64,000 bases of DNA from Caballeronia sordidicola (GCF_000729995.1 NZ_JNFG01000020.1:1-64000), one strand, 5' to 3'; counted from the stretch's first letter, positions 9,273 through 19,174 are shown. Notes: generated by a model not told the origin, from the letters alone. A program made the numbers and translations.

Positions 9273-10448
9273 ATGACGCTCGCCGGCACGCTGGTCCAGA
9301 CCTGCCGGGCGGCCGTGTCGTCGCTCGGACGCGAATTGGCGGCCTGGAAGCCTTCCAGGGAGCGCGCGACATTCGGGACTGAAGCAATGCTCTCGGTCGC
9401 GCTTTCGGTCGCGCTCGCCAACGCGTTGCATCTGTCAGACACGTGGTGGGCGGCCATCAGCGGCTACGCTGTCATGCAAACCAGTTTCGCCGGCTCCGTG
9501 CAGCGCGCTGCGCACCGCATCATCGGCACGGTGATCGGCGCCGCACTTGGAACCTTGGCGGGACCGTGGATCGGCGACCGGCCGTGGCTGTTCGTGCCCG
9601 TGCTGGGGGCGATCGGCGGCGTTGCGGTGTATCAGGCCAACGGGCCCAGGGCGGCCTACGCCTGGGTGCTGGGCGGCGTCACGGCGCTGATGGTGACGTA
9701 CGAAGCGCATGCGCTCGTATCATTCCGTGCGACCGCATTATTTGCAGCGCTGCGAGTCGCCGAGGTCATGGTTGGAACGCTCGCTTGCCTGCTGGTGGCG
9801 AGCGTATTTCACTTCGGGCCGACGTGGTACAGGAAGACGCGGCAACCGTCGATGTCTGCAACCGCCCGCGCAGCCGGTGAAGCCGGGACGCCTGACGCGT
9901 CAAGTCCTTCGCCGCCACTGGAAACATTGCGCCCGACTCGCATGCTGCTGGGCTTGCAGGGCGCACTGGCAATCGTGATTCTCTCAGCGCTAACGTACGT
10001 TTTGCATCTGCCAGGTTTCGCGCAAGCGATGGTCACGGCGATCGCGGTGCTGGTGTTGCAGGTAGGCTTGCCGGCAAACGGGACCCAGCAACCGGTCATC
10101 GAAAAGATGGTGCAGCGGGTGGCGGGCTGCTTGCTGGCCGGCGCGCTGGGTGTGGCGCTACTGCCGCTGATGCGGGGCCAGGCGATCCTGTGCATGCTCG
10201 CGCTGTCTGCCGGCGTATGGATTGGATGTCACGTGCAGTCGGGACGGGAAGGCGCGAGCTACGTCGGCCGGCAATTCACGATCGCGTTCATCATGGTATT
10301 TGTGCAGGACCATCATTGGTCGGCCGATCCGGTACCGGCGCTCATGCGGCTATCGGGCATCCTCACTGGAATTGTCGTGCTGGCAACGGTGATGCTCGCA
10401 ACCAGCAGGCTGCATTTGCCGCTGTCGACGGATGATGCAAGCCGTTGA
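9273..10448 (+). CDS. FUSC family membrane protein
   Basis: A 391-residue integral membrane protein starting at an ATG with a GGAGG site 6 bases upstream. Two hydrophobic blocks of several helices each (about residues 35-180 and 225-385) flank a polar linker, as in compact FUSC proteins. The first block contains WWAAISGYAVMQTSFAGSVQRAAHRIIGT-like sequence, the characteristic FUSC stretch with a basic loop. Members are linked to efflux of aromatic acids such as fusaric acid and p-hydroxybenzoate, usually with a membrane fusion protein; none is adjacent here. The exported compound is unknown. Confidence 0.85.
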   Translation: MTLAGTLVQTCRAAVSSLGRELAAWKPSRERATFGTEAMLSVALSVALANALHLSDTWWAAISGYAVMQTSFAGSVQRAAHRIIGTVIGAALGTLAGPWIGDRPWLFVPVLGAIGGVAVYQANGPRAAYAWVLGGVTALMVTYEAHALVSFRATALFAALRVAEVMVGTLACLLVASVFHFGPTWYRKTRQPSMSATARAAGEAGTPDASSPSPPLETLRPTRMLLGLQGALAIVILSALTYVLHLPGFAQAMVTAIAVLVLQVGLPANGTQQPVIEKMVQRVAGCLLAGALGVALLPLMRGQAILCMLALSAGVWIGCHVQSGREGASYVGRQFTIAFIMVFVQDHHWSADPVPALMRLSGILTGIVVLATVMLATSRLHLPLSTDDASR

Positions 10449-10913
10449 GACTCGCATGCACCACGCATCGCCTGGCACTCGTTTTCCGATGTCCGCCTTC
10501 GACCATATCGAGCGGCTACTTCGGGTTGACCTCGACTGTTCGCGGTGTATTCGCAGCGGCACCAGATGTCCAACCGGATTCGCGCTTTCGTTGACTTTAT
10601 CGCCCATGATCTTCGGAATGAAGCGGGGGAGTTCAAGTAGGGTCGATTAGCGTTCCTGATGCGGCGAATTCAGCGCTACCCGGATTCGCAAAAGGGCTGA
10701 CGCACGCATGCCTTACAGGAACAACTGAATTGCCGCGGGCCATGATCATGTCGCGTCGAAACTCGTCCAGAATAGAACCCATCTCCAATCAGGATTAAAC
10801 GTCCGGGCGCAGCGGTCGGTCCGGCAAGCATTTGCAAATCCGGCTACGCTGTGTGCGGCTGTTGCCCTCGTGTCGAACCGGTGGCGCGACAGGAAATCAT
10901 CATCAGGAAAGCA
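10449..10913. other. intergenic region, nothing recognised
   Basis: About 465 bases between the FUSC and DsbA-like genes. No supported gene, RNA or mobile-element end; it probably carries the promoter of the DsbA-like gene. Confidence 0.4.
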
Positions 10914-11555
10914 ATGAAACAACCAATCAGAATCGATTTTGTCTCCGATGTAGCGTGCCCGTGGTGCGCTGTCGGTCTGTCCTCGCTGCAACTTGCATTG
11001 TCACGACTTGGCGATGAGGTCGACGCCGAATTCGTCATGCATCCCTTCGAACTGAATCCGCGGATGGGCGAGGAGGGTGAAGACCTTGTCGAACATATCG
11101 CAAAGAAATACGGGCGTACTCCGCAACAGATAGCCCAGGCGCAGGCCGAGCTCCGGCAGCGCGGCGCGGATGTTGGTTTCACCTTCGGCACGCGCACACG
11201 CATCTATAACACCTTCGATGCGCACCGCCTGATGCATTGGGCCGGTATCAAAGGTAAGCAGGTAGAGCTGAAACAGGCGCTGCTAAAGGCTTATCACGGC
11301 GAGGGCAAGCCGACGAGCAGCCATGACGTTCTGGTCGAAGCCGCGCAATCTGCAGGGCTTGACGGCGCTGAGGCGCGTTCTATTCTGCAAGGAGACGACT
11401 ACGCCAATGAGGTTCGCGCAGAAGAAGAGAAATACCAGGCAATGGGCATTAATTCAGTACCGTCGGTCATCTTTAATAACCGCTACTTGCTGACTGGCGC
11501 ACAACCCGCAGAAGCGTTCGAGAAAGCCATTCGACGGATTCTGACCGAAGCGTAA
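10914..11555 (+). CDS. DsbA family oxidoreductase, FrnE-like
   Basis: A 213-residue protein from the ATG at 10914. The open frame extends 21 codons upstream without better support. CPWC at residues 15-18 is the redox motif in a thioredoxin fold; VPSVIFNNRYLLTGAQ near the C-terminus carries the cis-proline and is typical of FrnE-like DsbA proteins (polyketide isomerase/2-hydroxychromene-2-carboxylate isomerase relatives). There is no signal peptide, so it is cytoplasmic, unlike classical DsbA. Role is probably thiol-disulfide exchange in stress; the substrate is unknown. It stands alone. Confidence 0.85.
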   Translation: MKQPIRIDFVSDVACPWCAVGLSSLQLALSRLGDEVDAEFVMHPFELNPRMGEEGEDLVEHIAKKYGRTPQQIAQAQAELRQRGADVGFTFGTRTRIYNTFDAHRLMHWAGIKGKQVELKQALLKAYHGEGKPTSSHDVLVEAAQSAGLDGAEARSILQGDDYANEVRAEEEKYQAMGINSVPSVIFNNRYLLTGAQPAEAFEKAIRRILTEA

Positions 11556-11885
11556 TGTGACTTCGGGATCGCAATGGCGCTTCGCCGTTGATTTCTGGAT
11601 CTCATCACTCGACAGTGAGCGGCTGCAAGAAGCAGTCGTTCACTGGCCCGCCCGGCAATAAGCTTACTCATCAATCAGCCGTCCACGGCTTCCCGTCAGA
11701 TTTCGATTTGTTCCCGCTGTGCAAGACTGTTTGTTAGCTGCGGGTATTCGAAATCCGGCTCTATGCGCCTACATTTGCCTCTATTGGATTCGTTGGCTCG
11801 ATCGGCGACGAAGCCGAAAAACCCATGTTCGAAGACATGAGGCGGCGTGGCGCGGGCGGCGCCCGCCTCCACCACGGGAGGACAT
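11556..11885. other. intergenic region upstream of the semialdehyde dehydrogenase gene
   Basis: About 330 bases with no supported gene. It contains a long hairpin near the left end (listed separately) and presumably the promoter for the next gene. Confidence 0.4.
11613..11645 (+). terminator. 14-bp-stem hairpin after the DsbA-like gene
   Basis: Positions 11613-11626 and 11632-11645 form a continuous 14-bp stem (two G-U wobbles) around a 5-base AAGAA loop, 58 bases after the stop. No run of T follows, so it may stabilise the mRNA or slow transcription rather than act as a classic terminator. Confidence 0.4.
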
Positions 11886-13373
11886 ATGAGCGAAGCAGAT
11901 CAAGGCGCGCGCGTGCGCGAGCTGAGTCATTTCATCGACGGTCAACGTGCCGCTGGCGCGAGCGGGCAGTTCGCCGATGTATACGATCCGGCGCTAGGCC
12001 GAGTGACGGCCCGCGTGCCGGTCGCAAGCACAGCTGAAGTTGCCGCCGCCGTCGCTGCTGCGAAAGCCGCGTTCGCGGCCTGGAGCGAAACCGCGCCGCT
12101 GACGCGCGCCCGGCTGATGTTCAAGTTCAAGGAACTGCTCGACGCGCATACCGATGAACTCGCTGAGCTCATCACGCGCGATCACGGCAAGCTGTTTTCG
12201 GACGCGAAGGGCGAGGTGCTGCGTGGTATCGAAATCGTCGAATTCGCGTGCGGCATTCCGAACCTGCTCAAGACCGAATTCACCGATCAGGCTGCCAACG
12301 ACATCGACGCCTGGAATCTACGTCAGCCGCTGGGCGTGGCCGCGGGCGTCACGCCATTCAATTTCCCCATGGTGGTGCCGTGCTGGATGTTCGTGATGGC
12401 GGCCGCGTGCGGCAACACGTTCATTCTCAAGCCCTCGGAGCGCACGCCGTCGGCATCCATTCGCCTTGCCGAGCTGTTCATCGAGGCCGGCTTTCCCAAG
12501 GGTGTCTTCAATGTCGTGCATGGCAGCAAGGCTGTCGTCGATGCGCTGATCCAGCACCCCGACGTGGTCGCGATGTCGGTCGTCGCCTCGACGCCGGTGG
12601 CTGAATACATCTACAGCGAAACCGCCAAGCGGGGCAAGCGCGTGCAGGCGTTGGGCAGTGCGAAAAACCATCTGGTCGTCATGCCCGACGCCAATCTGAA
12701 CCAAGCCGTCGATGCGCTGATCAACTCGTCGTATGGCTCGGCCGGCGAGCGCTGCATGGCGACCTCGGTCGCGGTGGCGGTAGGGGATGTTGCCGATGAG
12801 CTGGTTGAACGCCTCGCGCCGCGTGTGCGCTCGCTCAAGATCGGCGGCGGCATGGAGCCCGATCTGGACATGGGGCCGCTCATCTCCGCCGCGCATCGCA
12901 CGAAGGTGTTGGGCTATATCGATGCGGGCGTCGCGGCAGGCGCCAGGCTCGTCGTCGATGGTCGCGGCCAACCCTTTCCGGGGCACGAAGAGGGCTTCTT
13001 TCTCGCCGGCTCGCTCTTTGATGACGTGAAGCCTGATATGACTATCTATCGGGAAGAGATTTTCGGGCCGGTCCTGTCGGTTGTCCGCGTGCCTGATCTT
13101 GCGAGCGCGATAGCACTCGTCAACGCGCACGAACTCGGGAACTGTGTAACGCTTTTCACATCCGACGGCCGCTCGGCACGCACGTTCACCCGGCAGATTC
13201 AGGTGGGCATGGTGGGCATCAACATACCGAGTCCGGTGCCGGCGGCGTGGCATTCGTTTGGCGGCTGGAAGCGATCGCTGTTCGGCGATCATCACGCGTA
13301 CGGCCAGGAAGCCGTGCGCTTTTACACGCACTACAAGAGCGTCATGCAGCGCTGGCCGGATAACGTCGCCTAA
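11886..13373 (+). CDS. mmsA: CoA-acylating methylmalonate-semialdehyde dehydrogenase
   Basis: A 495-residue aldehyde dehydrogenase from the ATG at 11886, which has a GGGAGGA ribosome binding site; a longer frame to 11847 lacks one. It oxidises (methyl)malonate semialdehyde to propionyl- or acetyl-CoA in valine, beta-alanine or inositol breakdown. PFNFPMVVPCWM is the mmsA-type cofactor region, Cys290 in GERCMATS the nucleophile, and the KRVQAL-x-x-AKNH block is diagnostic of this subgroup. Two usually glycine positions differ: VVASTP for VGSTP and ALGSAKNH for ALGGAKNH. A thioesterase follows 77 bases on, but the usual mmsB and valine genes are absent. Confidence 0.88.
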   Translation: MSEADQGARVRELSHFIDGQRAAGASGQFADVYDPALGRVTARVPVASTAEVAAAVAAAKAAFAAWSETAPLTRARLMFKFKELLDAHTDELAELITRDHGKLFSDAKGEVLRGIEIVEFACGIPNLLKTEFTDQAANDIDAWNLRQPLGVAAGVTPFNFPMVVPCWMFVMAAACGNTFILKPSERTPSASIRLAELFIEAGFPKGVFNVVHGSKAVVDALIQHPDVVAMSVVASTPVAEYIYSETAKRGKRVQALGSAKNHLVVMPDANLNQAVDALINSSYGSAGERCMATSVAVAVGDVADELVERLAPRVRSLKIGGGMEPDLDMGPLISAAHRTKVLGYIDAGVAAGARLVVDGRGQPFPGHEEGFFLAGSLFDDVKPDMTIYREEIFGPVLSVVRVPDLASAIALVNAHELGNCVTLFTSDGRSARTFTRQIQVGMVGINIPSPVPAAWHSFGGWKRSLFGDHHAYGQEAVRFYTHYKSVMQRWPDNVA

Positions 13374-13450
13374 GTCAGGAATCGCTCCCGCGCCAGCAAA
13401 CTGTGCATATTCACAGTATCATCGTTTCCAGACCAACCGGAGGGGAAACG

Positions 13451-13900
13451 ATGAGCCTTATCGATGAAACCGGCGCGGGTCTCGACGGCCTCGCTCAGTT
13501 GCGGGCGCTGATGTCCTCGGGACGCAAGCCAGGGATTCTGGAGTCGCTGAATTTCGATTTCGTTGAAGTCGATGCGGGTCGCGCGGTCTTCGCCGGCATA
13601 CCGGGCGATCACGCGTATAACCCGATTGGCACCGTTCATGGCGGCTACGCAGCCACGCTGCTGGATTCGGCCTGTGGTTGCGCCGTGCATTCACGGCTCA
13701 CGGCCGCGCAGGCCTACACCACACTAGAGTTGAAGGTCGCGTATCACAAGGCCATCACGCGCGACTCCGGATTGCTGCGCGCCGAGGGCCGCGTGATCTC
13801 GATTGGCCGGCGCGCCGCATTCGCGGAAGCCACACTGACCGATGCTACCGGGCGTTTGTATGCATCGGCGACATCGACGTTGCTGGTGTTCGAGCGTTGA
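13451..13900 (+). CDS. PaaI family hotdog thioesterase
   Basis: A 149-residue hotdog-fold acyl-CoA thioesterase from the ATG at 13451, preceded by GGAGGGG. The PaaI signature GTVHGGYAATLLDSACG holds the HGG turn and the acidic catalytic residue; LELKVAYHKAI forms the following strand. It would hydrolyse short or aromatic acyl-CoAs in the cytoplasm. It follows the semialdehyde dehydrogenase on the same strand, so it may recycle CoA from that pathway (inference). Confidence 0.85.
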   Translation: MSLIDETGAGLDGLAQLRALMSSGRKPGILESLNFDFVEVDAGRAVFAGIPGDHAYNPIGTVHGGYAATLLDSACGCAVHSRLTAAQAYTTLELKVAYHKAITRDSGLLRAEGRVISIGRRAAFAEATLTDATGRLYASATSTLLVFER

Positions 13901-13925
13901 GCGTTGCGGCCGCTATGCCGCCAAA

Positions 13926-15242
13926 TCAATCCAGCGCCTTCTGCGATTTTTCATCCATGAATGCGACGGCGATCAACCCCAACAGACCACAGCCGATCAC
14001 ATACCATGCGGGCGCGAGCACACTGCCGGTCGTCACGATCAGCGACGTCACGAAGAATTGCGCGAAGCCGCCAAAGATCGCGACTCCGAGGCTGTAGACC
14101 ACGGCGCCGCCGGTTGCCCGCACCGAGCGCGGAAAGAGTTCACCGAGCATTGCGCCAACGCCGCCAATATTGATCGCGTGTACCGACGAAAGCAGCGTGA
14201 CGACCGTGAGCAGCGTGCTGGTTGTCGGCCATCGGTTCAATGCAACGAAGGCCGGATAGATGGCAAGCAGCAGGACGATACGCGTGCCTTGCGCGAGCGC
14301 GTTGCGTCCGAAGCGGTCGGTCAGGTATCCACCGACCGGCGAGAGCACAAAAATAATCGCGCCCGATATACAGCCTGACAGCATCGCGATTCCCGGCGGC
14401 AGGCCGAGCGTTTTGACAGCGTAGATCGACAGATAAAACACGATGATGAAATGCGCCGATGTCCCGGCAATCGTCAGTCCCAGTCCCGTGAGCACGGCGC
14501 GCCGATGATCGCGGAGTACATCAATCAGCGGTAGCTTCGGCGCTTTCTGCTTGGGCGTGTGCACCGGTTCTTCTTCGAGCGTCTTGCGCAGCCACCAGCC
14601 GACCGGCACGATCAGCGTGCCGATCAGGAACGGCACGCGCCATCCCCAGCTTTCGAGTTGTGAAGTCGAAAGCGAAGCGGTCAACGCGACACCGGTCAAT
14701 GCGCCTGCAAGCGCCGAAAGACCCTGGCTGGCGAATTGCCACGACGCATACAGGCCACGCCGGTTCGGCGGCGCTTGTTCGAGCAGAAGCGTAGTCGATG
14801 CCCCCACTTCGCCGCCCGCGGAAAATCCTTGAATGAGCCGCGCGATCACCAGGATGACGGGTCCTAAGAACCCGGCTTGTCCGTAGGTCGGCGCGACGGC
14901 GATCATCGCCGTGCCCACCGCCATCAGCCCTAGCGTCAGAATCATCGCCTTCTTGCGTCCGGCGCGATCCGCGTACATGCCAATCACAAGCCCGCCCACG
15001 GGCCGCGTGAAAAAGCCGACACCGAAACTCGCGACGGCAAGCAGTAACTGCCCGACCGGATCGTGGACCGGAAAGAAAAGCTTGCCGATCAGCAAGGCAA
15101 AGAACCCGTAGACCGTGAAGTCGTAGAACTCGAGCGCATTACCTACTGCTGCCGCCGTGACGAGCCGCATGCGGCTTTGCTTGCGCAGGCCCTGAGCAGC
15201 GCTCGGCGGAACGTCGAGGCTTGATACGGTAGGAATGCTCAT
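13926..15242 (-). CDS. MFS transporter, metabolite:H+ symporter (MHS) family
   Basis: A 438-residue, 12-helix permease. The N-terminus has the MHS hallmark GNALEFYDFTVYGF, the loop 2-3 motif GMYADRAGRKKAM, and RLIQGFSAGGEVGA in helix 4. Relatives such as ShiA, KgtP and citrate or proline carriers take up organic acids or betaines with protons. It lies 43 bases after the M20 amidohydrolase on the same strand, so it probably imports that enzyme's substrate, perhaps an N-acyl amino acid or hippurate-like compound. It converges on the thioesterase gene. Confidence 0.85.
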   Translation of the reverse strand: MSIPTVSSLDVPPSAAQGLRKQSRMRLVTAAAVGNALEFYDFTVYGFFALLIGKLFFPVHDPVGQLLLAVASFGVGFFTRPVGGLVIGMYADRAGRKKAMILTLGLMAVGTAMIAVAPTYGQAGFLGPVILVIARLIQGFSAGGEVGASTTLLLEQAPPNRRGLYASWQFASQGLSALAGALTGVALTASLSTSQLESWGWRVPFLIGTLIVPVGWWLRKTLEEEPVHTPKQKAPKLPLIDVLRDHRRAVLTGLGLTIAGTSAHFIIVFYLSIYAVKTLGLPPGIAMLSGCISGAIIFVLSPVGGYLTDRFGRNALAQGTRIVLLLAIYPAFVALNRWPTTSTLLTVVTLLSSVHAINIGGVGAMLGELFPRSVRATGGAVVYSLGVAIFGGFAQFFVTSLIVTTGSVLAPAWYVIGCGLLGLIAVAFMDEKSQKALD

Positions 15243-15285
15243 GTCTTCTCTCGGAACGCGGTGGATTCTGCAGGTTTTGAATGGT

Positions 15286-16467
15286 TCAATCGGCCAGATA
15301 CGCTTCGGTCAGGCGGACCCAGTAGCTCGCGCCGATAGCGAGAATGTCGTCGTTGAAGTCGTAGCCGGGGTTGTGGACCATGCAGCTGCCCTTACCCTCG
15401 ATGCCATTGCCGATCCACGCATACGCACCCGGCACGACTTCGGCCATGAACGCGAAGTCCTCGCTGCCCATGAGCGGATGCGCTTGCGTATCCACACGTT
15501 GGGTACCGAGCATCTTCTGCGCGACTTCCGCGGCGAACGCGGTGGGTTCAGCGTGATTGACGAGCACGGGATAACCCCATTCATAGTCGATCTCCGCCTC
15601 CACCCCGAACGACGCCGCCTGCGCCTGCACGAGTGCCGTAATGCGTTGCCGCAAGAGATCGCGCACGGCGGGATCGAGCGCGCGGATCGACAGTTTCATC
15701 TCGGCGGTTTGAGGAATGACGTTGAAGGTATCGCCGGCTTTCACGCTGCCAACTGAGATCACTGCCGACTTCTGCGAGTCGATTTCCCGGGCCACAATGC
15801 TCTGCAGCGCGAGGATAATGCCCGCCACCGCGGGCATGGGATCCCGCGACAGATGCGGCAGCGCGCTGTGTCCGCCTAACCCACGCAGCACGATGGTGGC
15901 GCGGTCGGCTGAGGCCATCGCGGGGCCGGTGCAGAAGTTCATGCCGCCCGTTTCGTAGCCCGGCATGTTGTGCAGGCCGAACACGGCGTCACACGGAAAC
16001 TGCTCGAATAGACCGTCTTGAATCATTGCGCGTGCGCCGCCGTAGCTTTCTTCCGCCGGCTGGAAGATCAGCGTCAGCGTGCCGGAAAACTGCCGGCTTT
16101 CTGCGAGGTAGCGGGCGGCGCACAGGAGCATGGCGGTATGGCCGTCGTGACCGCAGGCGTGCATGGTCTTAGGTACCGCGCTGGTGTAGGGAAGGCCGGT
16201 CGCCTCTTCGATGGGCAACGCATCCATGTCGGCGCGCAGGCCGATGCGCCGGCTGCCGCTGCCAAGTTTCATTACACCCACCACGCCCGTCTTGCCGAGG
16301 CCGCGCGTCACTTCGTAGCCCCATTGCGTGAGCAGGCTGGCGACGAGGTCGCTGGTCGCGCGTTCCTCGAACGCGAGTTCCGGATTGGCGTGGATCTGGC
16401 GCCGCACGGCGATGAGGTCCGGCGCAATGGCTGCTATTCCGGGAATGACGGGATCGACTGACAGCAT
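15286..16467 (-). CDS. M20 family amidohydrolase (hippurate/N-acyl amino acid hydrolase type)
   Basis: A 393-residue metallopeptidase-fold hydrolase from an ATG with AAGGAGT upstream. HACGHDGH near residue 105, the PAEE pair near 140, and LHNMPG near 167 are the metal ligand and catalytic motifs of the M20 aminoacylase/HipO/IAA-amino-acid-hydrolase group; GGHSALPH lies in the dimerisation domain. It would hydrolyse N-acyl or N-aroyl amino acids in the cytoplasm. It heads a two-gene unit with the MHS transporter and is divergent from a LysR gene 141 bases away, probably its regulator. Confidence 0.85.
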   Translation of the reverse strand: MLSVDPVIPGIAAIAPDLIAVRRQIHANPELAFEERATSDLVASLLTQWGYEVTRGLGKTGVVGVMKLGSGSRRIGLRADMDALPIEEATGLPYTSAVPKTMHACGHDGHTAMLLCAARYLAESRQFSGTLTLIFQPAEESYGGARAMIQDGLFEQFPCDAVFGLHNMPGYETGGMNFCTGPAMASADRATIVLRGLGGHSALPHLSRDPMPAVAGIILALQSIVAREIDSQKSAVISVGSVKAGDTFNVIPQTAEMKLSIRALDPAVRDLLRQRITALVQAQAASFGVEAEIDYEWGYPVLVNHAEPTAFAAEVAQKMLGTQRVDTQAHPLMGSEDFAFMAEVVPGAYAWIGNGIEGKGSCMVHNPGYDFNDDILAIGASYWVRLTEAYLAD

Positions 16468-16608
16468 GACTAACTCCTTGGATATTCGGCGGGATCAATT
16501 CAGCGTGACTGCTTCCGGTCAAGCATATAAAGTCACAAAGAAAACCAAAAGACAGTTAATTAAATTTCTGACTACTATCAGTTGTCGGTATAAACCCTTG
16601 AATCCCCG

Positions 16609-17541
16609 ATGAAATACCATCAGTTGCGTGCGTTCCTTACGGTCGCCGAGCAGGGCAGCATCCGCGCGGCGGCGCGTAGCCTGCATCTATCGCAGGCGGC
16701 GTTGACGAAGGCGTTGAAAGAACTCGAACAGGACCTGGGCGTGCCGCTGGTCCTGCGTACCGCGCGCGGCGTGCAATTGACCGCGTTCGGCTCGCAGTTG
16801 CGGATTCGGGCGCAGATGGTCGTGAGCGAGATGCGGCGCGCCGAAGACGACATCGCGCATATGAAGGGCGCGGTGACCGGCAGCGTGGCCGCCGCCGTCA
16901 CGCCGACCGCCGCGTTGTCGATTCTCCCTAAAGCGTTCAGCGCATTTCGAAAGAAGATGCCGCATGCGCGCGTGAGTTTTATCGAAGGATTTCCGGGCGT
17001 GGCGCTGCCGCGTTTGCGCGACGGGTCACTTGATTTCGTCGTGGCCGTCGTAGTGCCGGAGCATCTGGGTCCGGCGTTCGATTACATCGAGCTATACAAA
17101 ATCAGTTCGGTGGTCGTCGCGCGGCAAGATCATCCGCTGGCGCACTGTACGTCCCTGGCTGAACTCGTCGATGCGGAATGGCTGTTGAATCCGTCGCCCG
17201 AAAGCTCGACACGCGGACTACTCGATTTCTTCGCCGCGAATGGTTTGCCGGTGCCGCAGAAAATTATCGAATGCCCGAGCTTCGTGATTGCGCACGGATT
17301 GCTGCGCGGCTCGGATACCGTTGCGATGTTGCCCGAGCCCTTGCTGGACCAACCGTGGGTGCGCGAGGGAATCGCCGTGTTGCCTGTAGCCAACCTGCCG
17401 CCGCCGATAGCAATCGGCGTAGTGACGCGCCGCGACAGCCCGCTGACGCCCGCGGCTTCGTTGCTGCTGGATTGTTTGCAGGATGCGGTGACGTCGCTCA
17501 GGTTGAACGTTTCGGCGCGCCGGTCAATCCAGGGGCGGTAA
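16609..17541 (+). CDS. LysR family transcriptional regulator
   Basis: A 310-residue regulator. The winged helix-turn-helix is at residues 1-60 (MKYHQLRAFLTVAEQGSIRA onward, with LSQAALTKALKELEQDLG), and a LysR substrate-binding domain of two periplasmic-binding-like lobes follows. Divergence from the amidohydrolase/MHS pair suggests it controls them in response to their substrate. In the shared intergenic region CTGA (16568-16571) and TCAG (16578-16581) form a small inverted repeat. Its 3' end overlaps the convergent Lrp gene by 18 bp. Confidence 0.9.
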   Translation: MKYHQLRAFLTVAEQGSIRAAARSLHLSQAALTKALKELEQDLGVPLVLRTARGVQLTAFGSQLRIRAQMVVSEMRRAEDDIAHMKGAVTGSVAAAVTPTAALSILPKAFSAFRKKMPHARVSFIEGFPGVALPRLRDGSLDFVVAVVVPEHLGPAFDYIELYKISSVVVARQDHPLAHCTSLAELVDAEWLLNPSPESSTRGLLDFFAANGLPVPQKIIECPSFVIAHGLLRGSDTVAMLPEPLLDQPWVREGIAVLPVANLPPPIAIGVVTRRDSPLTPAASLLLDCLQDAVTSLRLNVSARRSIQGR

Positions 17542-17997
17542 GCGGCGTTCGACCGGCGTCGACTTGATGATTGCCGTGCTTGTCTCCGCTCGCTCCGCGA
17601 CCTTCGAGAGAATCTCGTCGAGTTGTTCGATTGTCTTGAGAAAGAGCCGGCAGACAAAACAGTCGTCGCCGGTGACCTTGTCGCATTCGACGAATTCGGG
17701 AATGCGCCGGATGGCTTCTTCCACCAAGTGCAGTTGACCTGGCAGCGGCTTGACTCGAACGATGGCCTGAAGCGTGTATCCCAGCGCGCGCGGATCGAGC
17801 TTGACCCCGAACCCCTGGATCACGCCACGCGCTTCGAGCTGACGCACGCGCTCGGCTGTGCTTGGCGCCGACAAGCCGATTCGGCGCGCAAGCTCGCTCA
17901 TCGCGATCCGGCCGTCCTCGGATAGAACGGCGAGCAATTCGCGGTCGGTCTGGTCGAGCGATACAAGACCCGGCAGGGAAGAAAGGCGATTCTTCAA
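17524..17997 (-). CDS. Lrp/AsnC family transcriptional regulator
   Basis: A 157-residue protein: winged HTH in the first 60 residues (DRELLAVLSEDGRIAMSELA, then LSAPSTAERVRQLEARGVI), followed by a RAM/ACT-like effector and assembly domain. It is divergent from the EamA exporter/importer gene 119 bases away; Lrp-type regulators are often paired this way with amino acid transporters, so it probably senses an amino acid and controls that gene. Confidence 0.92.
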   Translation of the reverse strand: MKNRLSSLPGLVSLDQTDRELLAVLSEDGRIAMSELARRIGLSAPSTAERVRQLEARGVIQGFGVKLDPRALGYTLQAIVRVKPLPGQLHLVEEAIRRIPEFVECDKVTGDDCFVCRLFLKTIEQLDEILSKVAERAETSTAIIKSTPVERRLPPLD

Positions 17998-18116
17998 ATG
18001 GACCTTCGATTTGAAGTTAAAACGTCAATGTCCGCTCATTTTACACATGGAATCACACTCGGCCGCCCACTAAACTTACTAGACTGAAGGACTGGCACCA
18101 CTTGAAAGGCGAGGCG

Positions 18117-19016
18117 ATGAGCTCGAGAGAAATGCGCGTTGGTTGCGTAGAAATGAGTGTAGCGATGCTGATATCCGGCACGGTCGGCTGGCTCGTCGTG
18201 TCGTCGCAGCAAACTCCCTTGAACGTGGTGTTCATTCGTTGCGTGTTCGGCACGGCGACGCTGTTCGTGATCTGCGCATTCAAGGGGATGCTGCGCAAAA
18301 GCCTGTTTTCCTGGCGCATGCTTGGACTGGTTGCGCTCGGCAGCGCGACGATTGTCGGCAACTGGGTGCTGCTGTTTGCGGCTTATTCGCGAGCTTCCAT
18401 ATCGATGGCGACCGCCGTCTATAACACCCAGCCTTTCATGCTCGTCCTGCTCGGCGCGGTAGTGTTTCGCGAACGGATCACCCTGCGCACGATTCTCTGG
18501 CTGGTCGTTGCGTTTCTAGGCCTTGTGCTGGTCGTGCGAGTGGAACCCGCGGTGCTGGCCAGGCCCGGTGAATATCTGGAAGGTATTGCCTATGCGCTCG
18601 GCGCCGCATTTCTCTATGCGATCTGTTCGATCGTGACCAAGCAACTCAAGGGAACGCCGCCCCATTTGATTGCGCTGTTGCATGTGGCGCTTGGCATCAT
18701 CATGCTTGCGCCGTTTGTCGATTTCCGGCATCTGCCTACCACCCCGAACCATTGGGCGGATCTCGTCGTGCTCGGCGTGGTCAACACCGGCATCATGTAC
18801 GTGCTGCTTTATGGCGCCATTCAGAAACTGCCGACTGCGGTGATTGGCGCGTTGTCGTTCATCTATCCGGTCGTGGCGATCATTGTGGACCGGGTCGCGT
18901 TCGGACAACGCTTAGGATGGCTGCAGATTGTTGGCGCGGCGTTGATTCTGCTGGCGGCCGCCGGAACAACGTTGGGTTGGGAACTCATGCCGCGAAAACG
19001 TGCGGCGTTCGAATAA
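18117..19016 (+). CDS. EamA (DMT superfamily) transporter
   Basis: A 299-residue membrane protein with ten predicted helices in two EamA repeats of about 140 residues. I chose the ATG at 18117 (AAAGGCGAGG upstream) over an in-frame TTG at 18102. The end-of-repeat signatures are visible: MATAVYNTQPFMLVLLGAVV in the first and PTAVIGALSFIYPVVAIIVD in the second. The family mainly exports amino acids or metabolites. Pairing with the divergent Lrp-type gene suggests amino acid export (inference). Confidence 0.87.
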   Translation: MSSREMRVGCVEMSVAMLISGTVGWLVVSSQQTPLNVVFIRCVFGTATLFVICAFKGMLRKSLFSWRMLGLVALGSATIVGNWVLLFAAYSRASISMATAVYNTQPFMLVLLGAVVFRERITLRTILWLVVAFLGLVLVVRVEPAVLARPGEYLEGIAYALGAAFLYAICSIVTKQLKGTPPHLIALLHVALGIIMLAPFVDFRHLPTTPNHWADLVVLGVVNTGIMYVLLYGAIQKLPTAVIGALSFIYPVVAIIVDRVAFGQRLGWLQIVGAALILLAAAGTTLGWELMPRKRAAFE

Positions 19017-19174
19017 CCAGTCATCTTTTCGTATTAACAAGCTTCCCGGCAACTATCCGTCATGAACCTGCTTGACGTATTTCCGCGCAATGCACCCGAT
19101 CACTTCCGAGTGATCCGACCAGTTGCGCACGCGGGTTCCAAAAGCAAAAAAACGTCGCTCATCTGACCGGAGCG

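Noticed and set aside
12318..13331. 337-codon minus-strand frame opposite mmsA
   Set aside because: Shadow of a clear aldehyde dehydrogenase gene; composition rich in H, R and D with no domain.
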